Assembly (NCBI GenBank): GCA_947166565.1 | Contig: CAMVEL010000009.1 | Coordinates: 1 to 64,000, forward strand | Length of the DNA: 64,000 nt | Reading direction: 5' to 3' | DNA from: an uncultured Erysipelotrichaceae bacterium | GTDB lineage: Bacteria > Bacillota_I > Bacilli_A > RFN20 > CAG-826 | Shown here: positions 1-7,188 of the stretch, piece by piece | Layout of the letters: each line of letters opens with the position of its first letter | Numbering within the stretch: the stretch's first letter is position 1 | The notes under the pieces: generated by a model | Databases searched by the model: none | Told to the model about the DNA's origin: nothing | What the model saw: the letters and a program-made list of their open reading frames with translations, nothing else | Made by a program: the position numbers and the translations under genes

Positions 1-858
1 GTGGGAATTGATCTCTAGGTTAGAGAAGGTCTCATGGGTTTTCTCGGGGTTATTGACGTCATAGCTTCTCGCGGCTTTGCGGAGTTTGTTGACGGGTTTG
101 ACCAAGACGAAATGGGTGATGGTCGCCCCTAAGGCCGATAGGAGGATGACGGTCGTTACGAGATAAACGAAGAAACGGACGATCTTATCGGCTTGGCTCG
201 CCCTCACCGTCTTCATGTTGATATCGACCAATGAATAGCCGACCACCTCGTTGTTCTTAACGATTGGGGCCCCCGCGGTGACGAGGGTTTCCCCCGTCCC
301 TTCCTCTTCGAAGATCGAGGCGACGAAGCCTAGCATATGGTCTTCGAGCATCGGGTAGTCCTCTTCGTAGAGATCGTCGATCGTCCCCGTAGGATAGAGT
401 TCGCTCTCGGTATCATAGACGATATAGACGCCCAATTTACGGGCGTAATCGACATAGACGAGATAGACCCCATCGGTCTCGGGGTTCGCGTTTTTGATGG
501 AAAGGAGATAGGTTTGGAGCTCCTTATGCTCAGGGGTTTGCTTAATCGCCTCGATCTTGGACATGTAGTCTTCGTATTCGGGGGTTCCCTTTTTATCCAT
601 CGTCGGCTTCTCTTCGTAGGTATCGTAGATCGAAAGAATCTCATCCCTGAGAGTGATGAATTTATCGATATCGACCGTCAGGGCGACCGTATTCGATAAT
701 TTGGTCGCGCTCGACTTATAATATTCCTTATTGGTGTTGGAGGTGACCATCGTGAAATAGACCATGCCGATTTCGGCGAGGATCAATCCGAAAACGAAGA
801 TCGCAAGTACGGTCTTCAGCCCAATCGGGAAACGGTTTTTGATCTTTTTGTTTTCCAA
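1..858 (-). CDS. Membrane sensor protein with HAMP linker, output domain outside window (partial)
   Basis: This is an open frame from a TTG codon to the window edge that the ORF track misses because it runs off the end. The TTG is preceded by GGAAGAAG at a good distance, and an in-frame stop lies just upstream of that. The product has a first membrane helix at about residues 13-33 and an extracellular region of roughly 190 residues containing the cache-like strings DGVYLVYVDY and LVTAGAPI. A second helix (FFVYLVTTVILLSALGA) and a HAMP-like linker (VKPVNKLRKAA) follow. The signalling output domain lies beyond position 1. Because a c-di-GMP-I riboswitch precedes it, a GGDEF or other c-di-GMP-related output is the best guess. 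A histidine kinase, PP2C phosphatase or chemoreceptor output is equally compatible with the visible part. Confidence 0.8.
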   Translation of the reverse strand, partial: MENKKIKNRFPIGLKTVLAIFVFGLILAEIGMVYFTMVTSNTNKEYYKSSATKLSNTVALTVDIDKFITLRDEILSIYDTYEEKPTMDKKGTPEYEDYMSKIEAIKQTPEHKELQTYLLSIKNANPETDGVYLVYVDYARKLGVYIVYDTESELYPTGTIDDLYEEDYPMLEDHMLGFVASIFEEEGTGETLVTAGAPIVKNNEVVGYSLVDINMKTVRASQADKIVRFFVYLVTTVILLSALGATITHFVLVKPVNKLRKAARSYDVNNPEKTHETFSNLEINSH

Positions 859-879
859 GGTTCTTCTTCCAAAATGAAC

Positions 880-911
880 AAAACCCGGTTAGCCGCAAAG
901 CTAAACCGGGT
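880..911 (-). terminator. Riboswitch expression-platform terminator
   Basis: On the minus strand ACCCGGTTTAGC pairs with GGCTAACCGGGT around a short loop and is followed by TTTTG. It lies between the c-di-GMP aptamer and the TTG start, so it is the likely regulated terminator. Confidence 0.8.
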
Positions 912-927
912 GGTTGACTTATTCGAA

Positions 928-1003
928 GTGCAACTGGCTGCCCAGGATTTGGGCCCTCTAGCTTTGCGTCGCCGGATTACTCCGGGTTTGCCGAGAATTA
1001 TTT
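928..1003 (-). ncRNA. c-di-GMP-I (GEMM) riboswitch
   Basis: Read on the minus strand, this stretch contains the GEMM hallmarks in order: GGCAAACC, a hairpin CCGGA-GUAA-UCCGG closed by a GNRA tetraloop, the invariant GACGCAAAGC, a GC-rich second stem, and GCAGCCAGUUGC at the 3' side. An intrinsic terminator follows directly and then the sensor gene start, which is the usual architecture of a transcription-controlling riboswitch. The ligand is inferred from the family. The second stem is shorter than in the Vibrio Vc2 example. Confidence 0.88.
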
Positions 1004-1136
1004 TACCCCTTTTAGTTGACGCCTAAAAGCCCTTTTTTATATGGGTATCAAGGGTAGAAATCAGTTCTTCCCAAAAATAGCCTAAAGCCCATTGACCCGT
1101 TATAATTCAATAAAGCCAAAAGAAAGGGAAAAGCCC

Positions 1137-1652
1137 ATGATCCACGCGACATTTGCTATAGCTAGCAGAAACAACGAGAAATATCGCCTTTATGTCTTTG
1201 CGGATAATTCGCCTCTATCTTTAGCGAAGAAGATAACTTCCTTTCTTGATGACCAGTTCCAGGCGACCTTATCCTACTTCTCTAGGGTTTCGGGGAAGAA
1301 TCTAACCAAGAACACCTCAAATCTAGGTTATGAATTGGAAAAGGCCCATGCGAATCTAAGGGTTTATACGAACCTTCTTGCTAAAGCGGAAGCCGGGGCT
1401 TTATCGCATTTCACCAAATCCGATTTCGAAGGAGGCTTCGAATTCAATAATGGGAAGATCAATATCTACGTTTCCCTAGATTCCTACGCGGAAGGGTTAA
1501 CCGAATTCCTCGATAAAGCTGATCTCTTCCTTTATTCGCAGGGCCTATGGGATCTTCTTCCTTCCGAGTTTTCATCTATCAAGGATGAAGAAAAAGCCTT
1601 TGACGAGGTTTATCAAATCATCAATGGCTTTAACGAGAAACAAGCTGATTGA
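1137..1652 (+). CDS. Hypothetical protein, 171 aa
   Basis: I do not recognise a family. The track begins at a TTG (1092) that overlaps a TATAAT box. The ATG at 1137 has AGAAAGGGAA upstream and is the better start. The product is soluble, has no signal peptide or membrane helix, and is moderately acidic at its C-terminus. It is monocistronic and its stop codon abuts the stop of the convergent PIN toxin gene. It lies beside a toxin-antitoxin pair in a small accessory patch. No function is proposed. Confidence 0.6.
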   Translation: MIHATFAIASRNNEKYRLYVFADNSPLSLAKKITSFLDDQFQATLSYFSRVSGKNLTKNTSNLGYELEKAHANLRVYTNLLAKAEAGALSHFTKSDFEGGFEFNNGKINIYVSLDSYAEGLTEFLDKADLFLYSQGLWDLLPSEFSSIKDEEKAFDEVYQIINGFNEKQAD

Positions 1653-2054
1653 CTAAATAAACAATGTATACGGGCTTTCGTATAAGGCTATTTTTGCATC
1701 GTGGGTAAGAAAACGGGCGTTGATGGCCTTGGAGGCCCCAAGAAGAAACCGATCAAAAGGATCTTTATGCTTAAGTTCTTCTCTCGAAGGAACGTCGAAA
1801 GAGGATAGCAGTTGGTCTTCCATTAGAGGCAATATAACGAATCCCACTTCTTCGCAGCCCTTGATAAAGTTTTCGGCATCCATAGGCATCGCTTCTTTGT
1901 TTTTCGCGTGTTTGATGCCGATTTCCCAAGCCGAAGCAAGACTAACGAAAACGCGGTTGGAACGATCGGCGATCAATTCCTTTGCCAAAGAAGGCATCCT
2001 TTCGTTACCAAGAATATACCAATAGGCTAGATGGGTATCCAATAAGAGGTCCAT
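1653..2054 (-). CDS. PIN-domain toxin (VapC-like) of a type II toxin-antitoxin pair
   Basis: A 133-residue PIN-domain protein. The acidic metal-binding positions are visible: D6 in LLLDTH, E44 in SAWEIGIK, D98/D101 in KDPFDR and D119 in LTHDAK. Family members are Mg-dependent ribonucleases that cut tRNA, rRNA or mRNA. The track ORF is extended upstream in the antitoxin's alternative frame. The true start is the ATG at 2054, preceded by GGGGGA and separated by one base from the antitoxin's TGA, so the two are translationally coupled. The cellular RNA target cannot be inferred from the sequence. Confidence 0.88.
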   Translation of the reverse strand: MDLLLDTHLAYWYILGNERMPSLAKELIADRSNRVFVSLASAWEIGIKHAKNKEAMPMDAENFIKGCEEVGFVILPLMEDQLLSSFDVPSREELKHKDPFDRFLLGASKAINARFLTHDAKIALYESPYTLFI

Positions 2055-2055
2055 A

Positions 2056-2301
2056 TCAATCCCCCTCGAATTCCCTGGCGATTTCATCGTCGAGGGCGAA
2101 GAAATCGTTTTCTTCCTTTGTTTGGTATTTGCCTTTCCAAATCCCAAAGGGGCGTTTTTCGCTTTGTCCATCCAATATCGGGGTCCAGCGAAGAACCGGT
2201 TTTCCGCGATTGCAGACGATGATTTCCTTTTCCTGCCCACTTTCAAGCAAATGCAGGAGTTTGGACATATTCGTTTTCGCTTCATAGATATTTATGACCA
2301 T
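2056..2301 (-). CDS. Phd/YefM-family antitoxin, 81 aa
   Basis: The N-terminus MVINIYEAKTNMSKLLHLLE is the typical Phd/YefM fold (INxxEAKxxxSxLL), followed by VCNRGKPVLRW. The C-terminal half (GIWKGKYQTKEEN...) is the kind of flexible tail that blocks a PIN active site. AAGGAG precedes the ATG at a good distance. The gene is first in the pair and abuts the toxin. A perfect inverted repeat overlaps the start of the transcript, consistent with autorepression. Confidence 0.9.
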   Translation of the reverse strand: MVINIYEAKTNMSKLLHLLESGQEKEIIVCNRGKPVLRWTPILDGQSEKRPFGIWKGKYQTKEENDFFALDDEIAREFEGD

Positions 2302-2319
2302 GGACTTTAAATCTCCTTT

Positions 2320-2351
2320 TTGGTCAACTTGACCAACTTCATTTTACCATA
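2320..2351 (-). promoter_or_regulatory. Toxin-antitoxin promoter and palindromic operator
   Basis: On the minus strand an extended -10 (TGGTAAAAT, about 2341-2349) is followed by TTGGTCAA-G-TTGACCAA (2320-2336), a perfect 8-bp inverted repeat with a one-base centre. It sits between the -10 and the AAGGAG of the antitoxin gene, where an autoregulating antitoxin or toxin-antitoxin complex would bind. Confidence 0.65.
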
Positions 2352-2390
2352 GATTAGGGATTAGGAAGAATGACTTTTCCAAATAAAGAA

Positions 2391-2417
2391 AACGAGCGTC
2401 TACTGGGGACGCTCGTT
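2391..2417 (-). terminator. Terminator of the SPFH/NfeD operon
   Basis: The minus strand reads AACGAGCGTC, a loop, then GACGCTCGTT followed by TTCTTTATTT. It is a 10-bp stem located 17 bases after the SPFH gene stop. Confidence 0.8.
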
Positions 2418-2433
2418 TTGGGGATGATGTTAT

Positions 2434-3402
2434 TTATTTGCCCTTTTTATCGATGGTTTCGGCGATGGTCGCGGCCACTGCTCCTAGACCCGATAAATCG
2501 GAGGGGAGGAAGATCTTGGTGGCTTTTCCGCTAGCGACGTCGCGGAGAGCCTCATAGCCTTTCATGGTGAGGACGGCGCTATCGGCGTTAGCTTCGCGCA
2601 ATGCCTTCAAGCCATCGGCTTCGGCCTGGCGGACTAAGCGGATACCTTCGGCTTCCGCGGTCTTCATGGCAAGGAGCTTCTGGGCTTCACCTTCGGCCCT
2701 GCGGATCGTCGATTCCTTCTCGGCCTCGGCGTTAAGGATCATGGATTCCTTGTTACCTTGGGCTTGGAGAATCGCGGACTGCTTGTTACCTTCGGCGAGG
2801 AGGATCTGTTCCCTCTTCTCGCGTTCGGCCCTCATCTGACGTTCCATGGCTTCCTGGATATCGCGTGGCGGAAGGATGTTCTTGACCTCGACGCGGGTGA
2901 CCTTGATTCCCCAGGGGTCGGTCGCGGCATCGAGGATCTTCCTCATCTTCTCGTTGATGATGTCCCTACTTGTTAGGGTAGCATCGAGATCGAGTTCACC
3001 GATGATGTTACGGAGGGTGGTCGCGGAGAGGAATTCAATGGCCTTCGCGGGGTTTTCGACCCCATAAGCGAAGAGCTTTGGATCGGTGACGCAATAGAAG
3101 ACGACTGTATCGATCTTCATGGTGACGTTATCCGCGGTGATGACGGATTGGGGTTCGAAGTCACGGACCTGTTCCCTCATGTCGATGCGATGGGCGAGCC
3201 TATCGAAGAAGGGGAGCATCACGTGGATACCGGTCCCATAGGTGGTGCGATAGCTGCCAAGGCGTTCGACGATGCCCTTTTCGGTCTGTCTGATGATCTT
3301 GACGTTAGCGATGATGATTATGAGGGCTAGGAGGAAGATGCCTCCAAGGACAAGTCCCACGATGAGGCCGGGGTTGGCCTCGAAGATTAAGAAGTTTTTC
3401 AT
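2434..3402 (-). CDS. SPFH/Band 7 membrane-scaffold protein (stomatin/QmcA-like)
   Basis: A 322-residue protein with an N-terminal membrane helix (about 12-35), a band-7 domain (VERLGSYRTTYGTGIHVMLPF, IDMREQVRDF) and a long Ala/Glu-rich coiled region with repeats such as AEGNKQSAILQAQGNKES. This is the standard layout of stomatin-like proteins that form membrane-bound oligomeric scaffolds and often partner with a protease or NfeD. It is the last gene of a three-gene operon behind the NfeD homologue, with AAGGAAAGG before the ATG. The length is normal for the family. The physiological role is not evident here. Confidence 0.92.
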   Translation of the reverse strand: MKNFLIFEANPGLIVGLVLGGIFLLALIIIIANVKIIRQTEKGIVERLGSYRTTYGTGIHVMLPFFDRLAHRIDMREQVRDFEPQSVITADNVTMKIDTVVFYCVTDPKLFAYGVENPAKAIEFLSATTLRNIIGELDLDATLTSRDIINEKMRKILDAATDPWGIKVTRVEVKNILPPRDIQEAMERQMRAEREKREQILLAEGNKQSAILQAQGNKESMILNAEAEKESTIRRAEGEAQKLLAMKTAEAEGIRLVRQAEADGLKALREANADSAVLTMKGYEALRDVASGKATKIFLPSDLSGLGAVAATIAETIDKKGK

Positions 3403-3420
3403 TGTCTTTCTTTCCTTTCC

Positions 3421-3870
3421 TTATTCATTATAGGGTTCTACGATCAATTTGTTACCTTCGATTGAGGCAATTCGCACGATTGTCCCCTTCAAAAGCATAT
3501 CGTTGTTCTTAGGGATGGCCGTCCAGATCATTCCGGCGACGTTGACTTCCCCGGCATCAAGAGGGGAAGCGTCCGCGGTCATGACGCCCTTTTTCCCTAT
3601 AATCGTATCGACGTTGCTTTTTGAGATGCGCTTCATCATGAATTTCTTGAGGAAGGGCCTAATCAGCAAGAAGACCAACAAGGAGACCCCGAAGAAGATG
3701 ATGATCTCCGCCCAAAACGGGAAATTCGGGATAAAGGAACAACCTAAGGCAACCAAGCCACCGATTGCAAACCAAATGGAGAGCAAGGCGGCCGTCGCGG
3801 CTTCCGCGATGAAGCTGATGATGATGATCGCTAGCCAAATCAGCCACATCCATTGTTCTATCTGTTCCAT
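3421..3870 (-). CDS. NfeD-like membrane protein
   Basis: A 149-residue protein with three to four closely spaced membrane helices in residues 5-75 and a C-terminal OB-fold domain beginning about IIGKKGVMTADASPLDAGEV. This short form is the classical partner of SPFH proteins and lacks the ClpP-like protease domain of long NfeD. The pairing with the downstream SPFH gene is the family's usual operon. AAAGGAGT lies at the correct distance before the ATG and overlaps the end of the preceding gene. Confidence 0.9.
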   Translation of the reverse strand: MEQIEQWMWLIWLAIIIISFIAEAATAALLSIWFAIGGLVALGCSFIPNFPFWAEIIIFFGVSLLVFLLIRPFLKKFMMKRISKSNVDTIIGKKGVMTADASPLDAGEVNVAGMIWTAIPKNNDMLLKGTIVRIASIEGNKLIVEPYNE

Positions 3871-3872
3871 AA

Positions 3873-4250
3873 TCAGTTACTCCTTTCCTTATTCAAAGGG
3901 ATGATGAGGATGCCCTCCTTCTCCTCGTAAATCGTTTCGAACCTCGTCGGCTCCTTGGAGAATTGGAGGTTGAAGGCGTTGGCGATTTGCGAGAGGAGAC
4001 TCGTCGAGGAGATCCTCGCGTATGAGGAATGCGTCACGATCGGATAACATTCCTCCTTGGGTATAAGCCCCTTGTTGTAATCGTCGAAGCTTATCGGCTT
4101 TAGGAGAAGACTACCCGATGAATCGACCCCAACCCGAACGTGTTCGCATTTCTCAAATGGAATCTTGGCGACGGCGTTAAGGGTGAGATTCGACTCATAG
4201 AAGGTCGCGGTCCCCTTTTGTTTTTTCTCATTGAACCATTTTATTTCCAT
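3873..4250 (-). CDS. Hypothetical protein upstream of NfeD/SPFH, 125 aa
   Basis: I do not recognise a family. The protein is soluble, begins MEIKWFNEKKQKGTATFYES and contains alternating beta-like segments (LTLNAVAKIPF, EHVRVGVDSSGSLLLKP). It ends with a charged tail. Its stop codon is two bases before the NfeD start, so it is co-transcribed. The first half resembles the small beta-barrel folds of AbrB-like or membrane-associated proteins, but this is only an impression. The ribosome binding site is weak (GGAG 15 bases upstream). Confidence 0.65.
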   Translation of the reverse strand: MEIKWFNEKKQKGTATFYESNLTLNAVAKIPFEKCEHVRVGVDSSGSLLLKPISFDDYNKGLIPKEECYPIVTHSSYARISSTSLLSQIANAFNLQFSKEPTRFETIYEEKEGILIIPLNKERSN

Positions 4251-4351
4251 GCCTACATTTTAGACTCCGATTTAAGAGAATTCAAGAAAATTCAAAATAA
4301 TTTAAGATAATGCAAAAATATGCAACAAAAGGAATAATCTTCATGTGTTTT

Positions 4352-4382
4352 TATACAGTGTATAGTAAATCTACAGTGTATA
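4352..4382. repeat. Twin TACAGTGTATA operator-like repeats
   Basis: TATACAGTGTATA (a perfect odd palindrome) and a second TACAGTGTATA lie 18 bp apart in the intergenic region about 100-130 bp upstream of the 3873-4250 gene on the minus strand. Their sequence and spacing suggest a dimeric regulator site. No regulator gene is adjacent. Confidence 0.5.
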
Positions 4383-4396
4383 AATGTGAATGAAAA

Positions 4397-4418
4397 AGCC
4401 AAGGTTTTGGCCTTGGCT
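4397..4418 (-). terminator. Terminator after orphan antitoxin gene
   Basis: The minus strand reads AGCCAAGG, a 6-base loop, CCTTGGCT, then TTTTTC. It lies about 60 bases after the antitoxin stop. Confidence 0.7.
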
Positions 4419-4476
4419 CATATCCTATATATATTTATATAAGTCCTTCCTTTTTGAGGAAATCTATTAGGATTTG

Positions 4477-4686
4477 TTATCCCCTTTCATCGGGGTCGAT
4501 TCCAATAGATGCCTCTTTTGGCAAAGTTCCAAAGAATCTCTCCAGCAATCGCGAATCGTCTTTTGCGGATGGAACCATCGTGAATATCAAAACCCCGTTC
4601 CTGGTAACCTGAATTTCTTCGGTTTCCGCCAAAGCGGAATACTTTTGGTAGTTGTTTTTAAATTCACTTATAGAGATTATGGACAT
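4477..4686 (-). CDS. Orphan Phd/YefM-like antitoxin, 69 aa
   Basis: The N-terminus MSIISISEFKNNYQKYSALA and the following EIQVTRNGVLIFTMVPS match the Phd/YefM antitoxin pattern. No toxin gene follows; a terminator comes instead. After the TAA the same frame stays open for 13 codons (ending DFLKKEGLI) and then meets another stop, so the present stop may be a recent nonsense change that shortened the tail. The ribosome binding site is poor. It may be a solitary antitoxin or the relic of a lost pair. Confidence 0.7.
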   Translation of the reverse strand: MSIISISEFKNNYQKYSALAETEEIQVTRNGVLIFTMVPSAKDDSRLLERFFGTLPKEASIGIDPDERG

Positions 4687-4777
4687 ATTTTGTTTCTTCG
4701 CGACAAATATACATTTATCTACAAAGAAAATAAATCATTGCGGCATAAGTGCTCAAAAATCTTTGACTCGAATATTA

Positions 4778-4810
4778 AAAGCCCCGATTCCTTCTAACGA
4801 TCGGGGCTTT
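4778..4810 (-). terminator. Terminator of pepF operon
   Basis: AAAGCCCCGAT and ATCGGGGCTTT form an 11-bp stem with a T-rich tail on the minus strand, immediately after the pepF stop. Confidence 0.85.
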
Positions 4811-4820
4811 CGTTATTCGA

Positions 4821-6527
4821 TTAGAATCCGTAGGTCTTTAGCTGTTTGACTAACGGCTTGATGGTTTTTTCGATGACGCCTTCTTGGAACGGGTCCTTCA
4901 TCCCGCATTTGGTGACGAGGGTGCGGAAGGGGTATTTGCCACCCATCTTGCAGAGTTTGACATAACGCTTCCAGGCAAGTTCATGGTTCTTCCTATCGAG
5001 GTTGAAGAACTCGAAGGCCATGACTTGGGCGAGGGTGTAATCGATATAGTAGAATGGGCTGGAGAAGATATGGCCTTGCATTAGCCATCTCCTACCGGAG
5101 CTCAGATATTCGTTATCCTTATACAAAGCGACTTTGTATGGGGTGTATTTGAGTTCGATCTCGTGCCACTTCTGCAAACGTTCTTCCTTGGAGGCATTCG
5201 GGTTTTCATAGACGAAATGCTGGAATTCGTCGACCGTGACGCCATAAGGGAGGAAGGAAATCGAATCCGCGAGGTGCTCATAACGGTATTTGAGGGGATC
5301 GTCGAAGAAGAGGTCCATGTAGGGTTCAGCGAAGAATTCCATGGACATCGAGTCGATTTCCGCGCCTTCCATCGTTGGGGAACGATATTCGGGAACCTTG
5401 ATATCGCGGGCTAAGCAATATTGGAGGGAATGGCCGAATTCATGGGTAAGGACATCGATATCCCCGCTGGTTCCGTTAAAGTTAGAGAAGATGAAGGGGA
5501 CCTTGTAGGCTTCGAAATTGGTCATATAGCCACCGGGCTGTTTGCCTTTTTTGGCTTCGAGTTGGAGAAGATGATGGTCATCCATGAAATTGAACCAATA
5601 GGAGGCCTCTTCGGAAAGAAGGGCGTACATCTTCCTCGCGGAGGCGACTTTCTCTGCGGTCGTGCCCTTTGGAATTGGGTTGCCGTCTTTAAACATAAGG
5701 GCAAGATCATAGATTTCCGGTTTCTTGATGCCGATGCGACGGAACTGGTCCTTGGTGAGTTTGGCGGCAAGAGGGGTCACGAATTTGCCGATCGCCTCAC
5801 GGTAAGAGGCCGTATCCTTCGCATCATAATCGTAACGGGACATGCGGAGATAACCGAGCTCCACATAATTCTTGAAGCCGAGCTTCTTCGCCATTTTGTC
5901 GCGGACTTTGACGAGTTTATCGTAGATATCCTCGAGTTTTGGAGCGACTTCGCTTAAGGCTTTGTAATAGGCTTCGCTTGCTTCCTTGCGGGTTTCCCTA
6001 TCGTTATCGTTAAGGAATTTGCCCATTTGGGAGGTGTTGTATTTCTCGCCGCGGAATTCGATTTGGATCTCGGCGACGGTTTTGCCGTATTCGCTGCTGA
6101 GTTTATTCTCTTCAATCGCCTCCTCGATGATCTCGGGGGAGAAGGAACGGAGGGAATAATCGTAGATCTTGAAGAGGTGGCTTCCTAATTTCTTCTCGAG
6201 ATATTCGCGATAGGGCGATTCCACCATCGCCTTCATGAAGGCCGTCTCGGCGTTTTGGAGTAAGGGGAGGCCTTCATCCAATTTGTTATTGTCCCTTTCA
6301 TAGACGGGATTCGTGGATTCAAGGGTGAAAAGAACCTGGACGTGCACGATTTCGGTGGAGAGCTTATCGAAGAACCTTACATGGGCCTTATAGACGCGAA
6401 GAGCCTCCGCGCCATCTTTGGCTTCCTTTAAATTGAGGGTAAGGTTTTCAACCTTCTTGACCGCGGTTTTGATGGATGGGACCTTATAGGGCCAATTCTC
6501 GAATAATGGTACTTCTTTATTGTTCAT
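4821..6527 (-). CDS. pepF: M3 family oligoendopeptidase (PepF-like)
   Basis: A 568-residue zinc metallopeptidase. The HExxH motif is HEFGH at about residue 362, in the context VLTHEFGHSLQ. The third ligand is likely the Glu in GAEIDSMSMEFFAEP, about 26 residues later. The family cleaves short cytoplasmic peptides. Length and N-terminal helical region fit M3B oligoendopeptidases. There is no signal peptide. It is the last gene of a minus-strand run and is followed by a strong terminator. A 70-base gap separates it from the Nudix gene upstream, so it may have its own promoter. Confidence 0.93.
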   Translation of the reverse strand: MNNKEVPLFENWPYKVPSIKTAVKKVENLTLNLKEAKDGAEALRVYKAHVRFFDKLSTEIVHVQVLFTLESTNPVYERDNNKLDEGLPLLQNAETAFMKAMVESPYREYLEKKLGSHLFKIYDYSLRSFSPEIIEEAIEENKLSSEYGKTVAEIQIEFRGEKYNTSQMGKFLNDNDRETRKEASEAYYKALSEVAPKLEDIYDKLVKVRDKMAKKLGFKNYVELGYLRMSRYDYDAKDTASYREAIGKFVTPLAAKLTKDQFRRIGIKKPEIYDLALMFKDGNPIPKGTTAEKVASARKMYALLSEEASYWFNFMDDHHLLQLEAKKGKQPGGYMTNFEAYKVPFIFSNFNGTSGDIDVLTHEFGHSLQYCLARDIKVPEYRSPTMEGAEIDSMSMEFFAEPYMDLFFDDPLKYRYEHLADSISFLPYGVTVDEFQHFVYENPNASKEERLQKWHEIELKYTPYKVALYKDNEYLSSGRRWLMQGHIFSSPFYYIDYTLAQVMAFEFFNLDRKNHELAWKRYVKLCKMGGKYPFRTLVTKCGMKDPFQEGVIEKTIKPLVKQLKTYGF

Positions 6528-6600
6528 AAATGAAAAATCCTTTCCGCATAATTTAAAACTCGCCTAAGCTTTTTCGCAAGAAAAAGACATCAGGGTTTAC

Positions 6601-7185
6601 CTATTTTTCGTATTTATCAACCATCCAGGAAAGCAAGATACGGCAGGGAAGAGGAAAGATGCGGGTAGGGTCATCCAGCATCTTCTTGATTTCTTCGATG
6701 GTATATAAGGAAGAGGATATATCCTCGAATTCCTCGGGGGTGGCCTTTTCGAAGGAAGCGATATCCGCACTAATGACCGCGCACATCTCGTCACTCAGCC
6801 CTTCCGAATTGGAGGAAGGGGCGATAAGAAGCTTCGCGTTGGTTATCTCTACCCCAACTTCTTCTTTTCCTTCGCGCCTAGCGGCCTCGATGATATCCTC
6901 TCCATTTTCCAATAACCCCGCGGGGATCGAGGTGAAGACCCTCCCGAAGGCGGGACGGAATTCATTGGTCAAGATATAAGCGACTTCACCGTTTTTCTTG
7001 CCCTTTAAAAGGAGGATAACCCCATCTGGCTCATTGGATTTGGTATAGACGCGAAGATGCTCTTTGTCCTTTCTTGAAGCGACGTGATATGGGTGCTTCT
7101 TGCCCCTTACTTCATAAAGAAAGGTGAAATGGTTAAGGAAAGGGCAATCCGTATTTTGCTTTATGTCTAGAAGCTTCCAATCCAT
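6601..7185 (-). CDS. Nudix hydrolase, ADP-ribose pyrophosphatase-like
   Basis: A 194-residue protein with a clear Nudix box at residues 90-112 (GLLENGEDIIEAARREGKEEVGV, pattern Gx5Ex7REUxEExGU). The residues before it (YILTNEFRPAFGRVFTSIPAG) resemble ADP-sugar pyrophosphatases, which hydrolyse ADP-ribose and related nucleoside diphosphate sugars. Substrate is inferred from similarity only. The gene starts three bases after the rimO stop, so the two are co-transcribed. Confidence 0.88.
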   Translation of the reverse strand: MDWKLLDIKQNTDCPFLNHFTFLYEVRGKKHPYHVASRKDKEHLRVYTKSNEPDGVILLLKGKKNGEVAYILTNEFRPAFGRVFTSIPAGLLENGEDIIEAARREGKEEVGVEITNAKLLIAPSSNSEGLSDEMCAVISADIASFEKATPEEFEDISSSLYTIEEIKKMLDDPTRIFPLPCRILLSWMVDKYEK

Positions 7186-7188
7186 TGC

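Noticed and set aside
337-699. 120-aa plus-strand ORF and the overlapping minus ORF 330..644
   Set aside because: Both are shadows of the sensor gene on the minus strand, whose frame runs uninterrupted from the TTG at 858 to the window edge with membrane and HAMP features.
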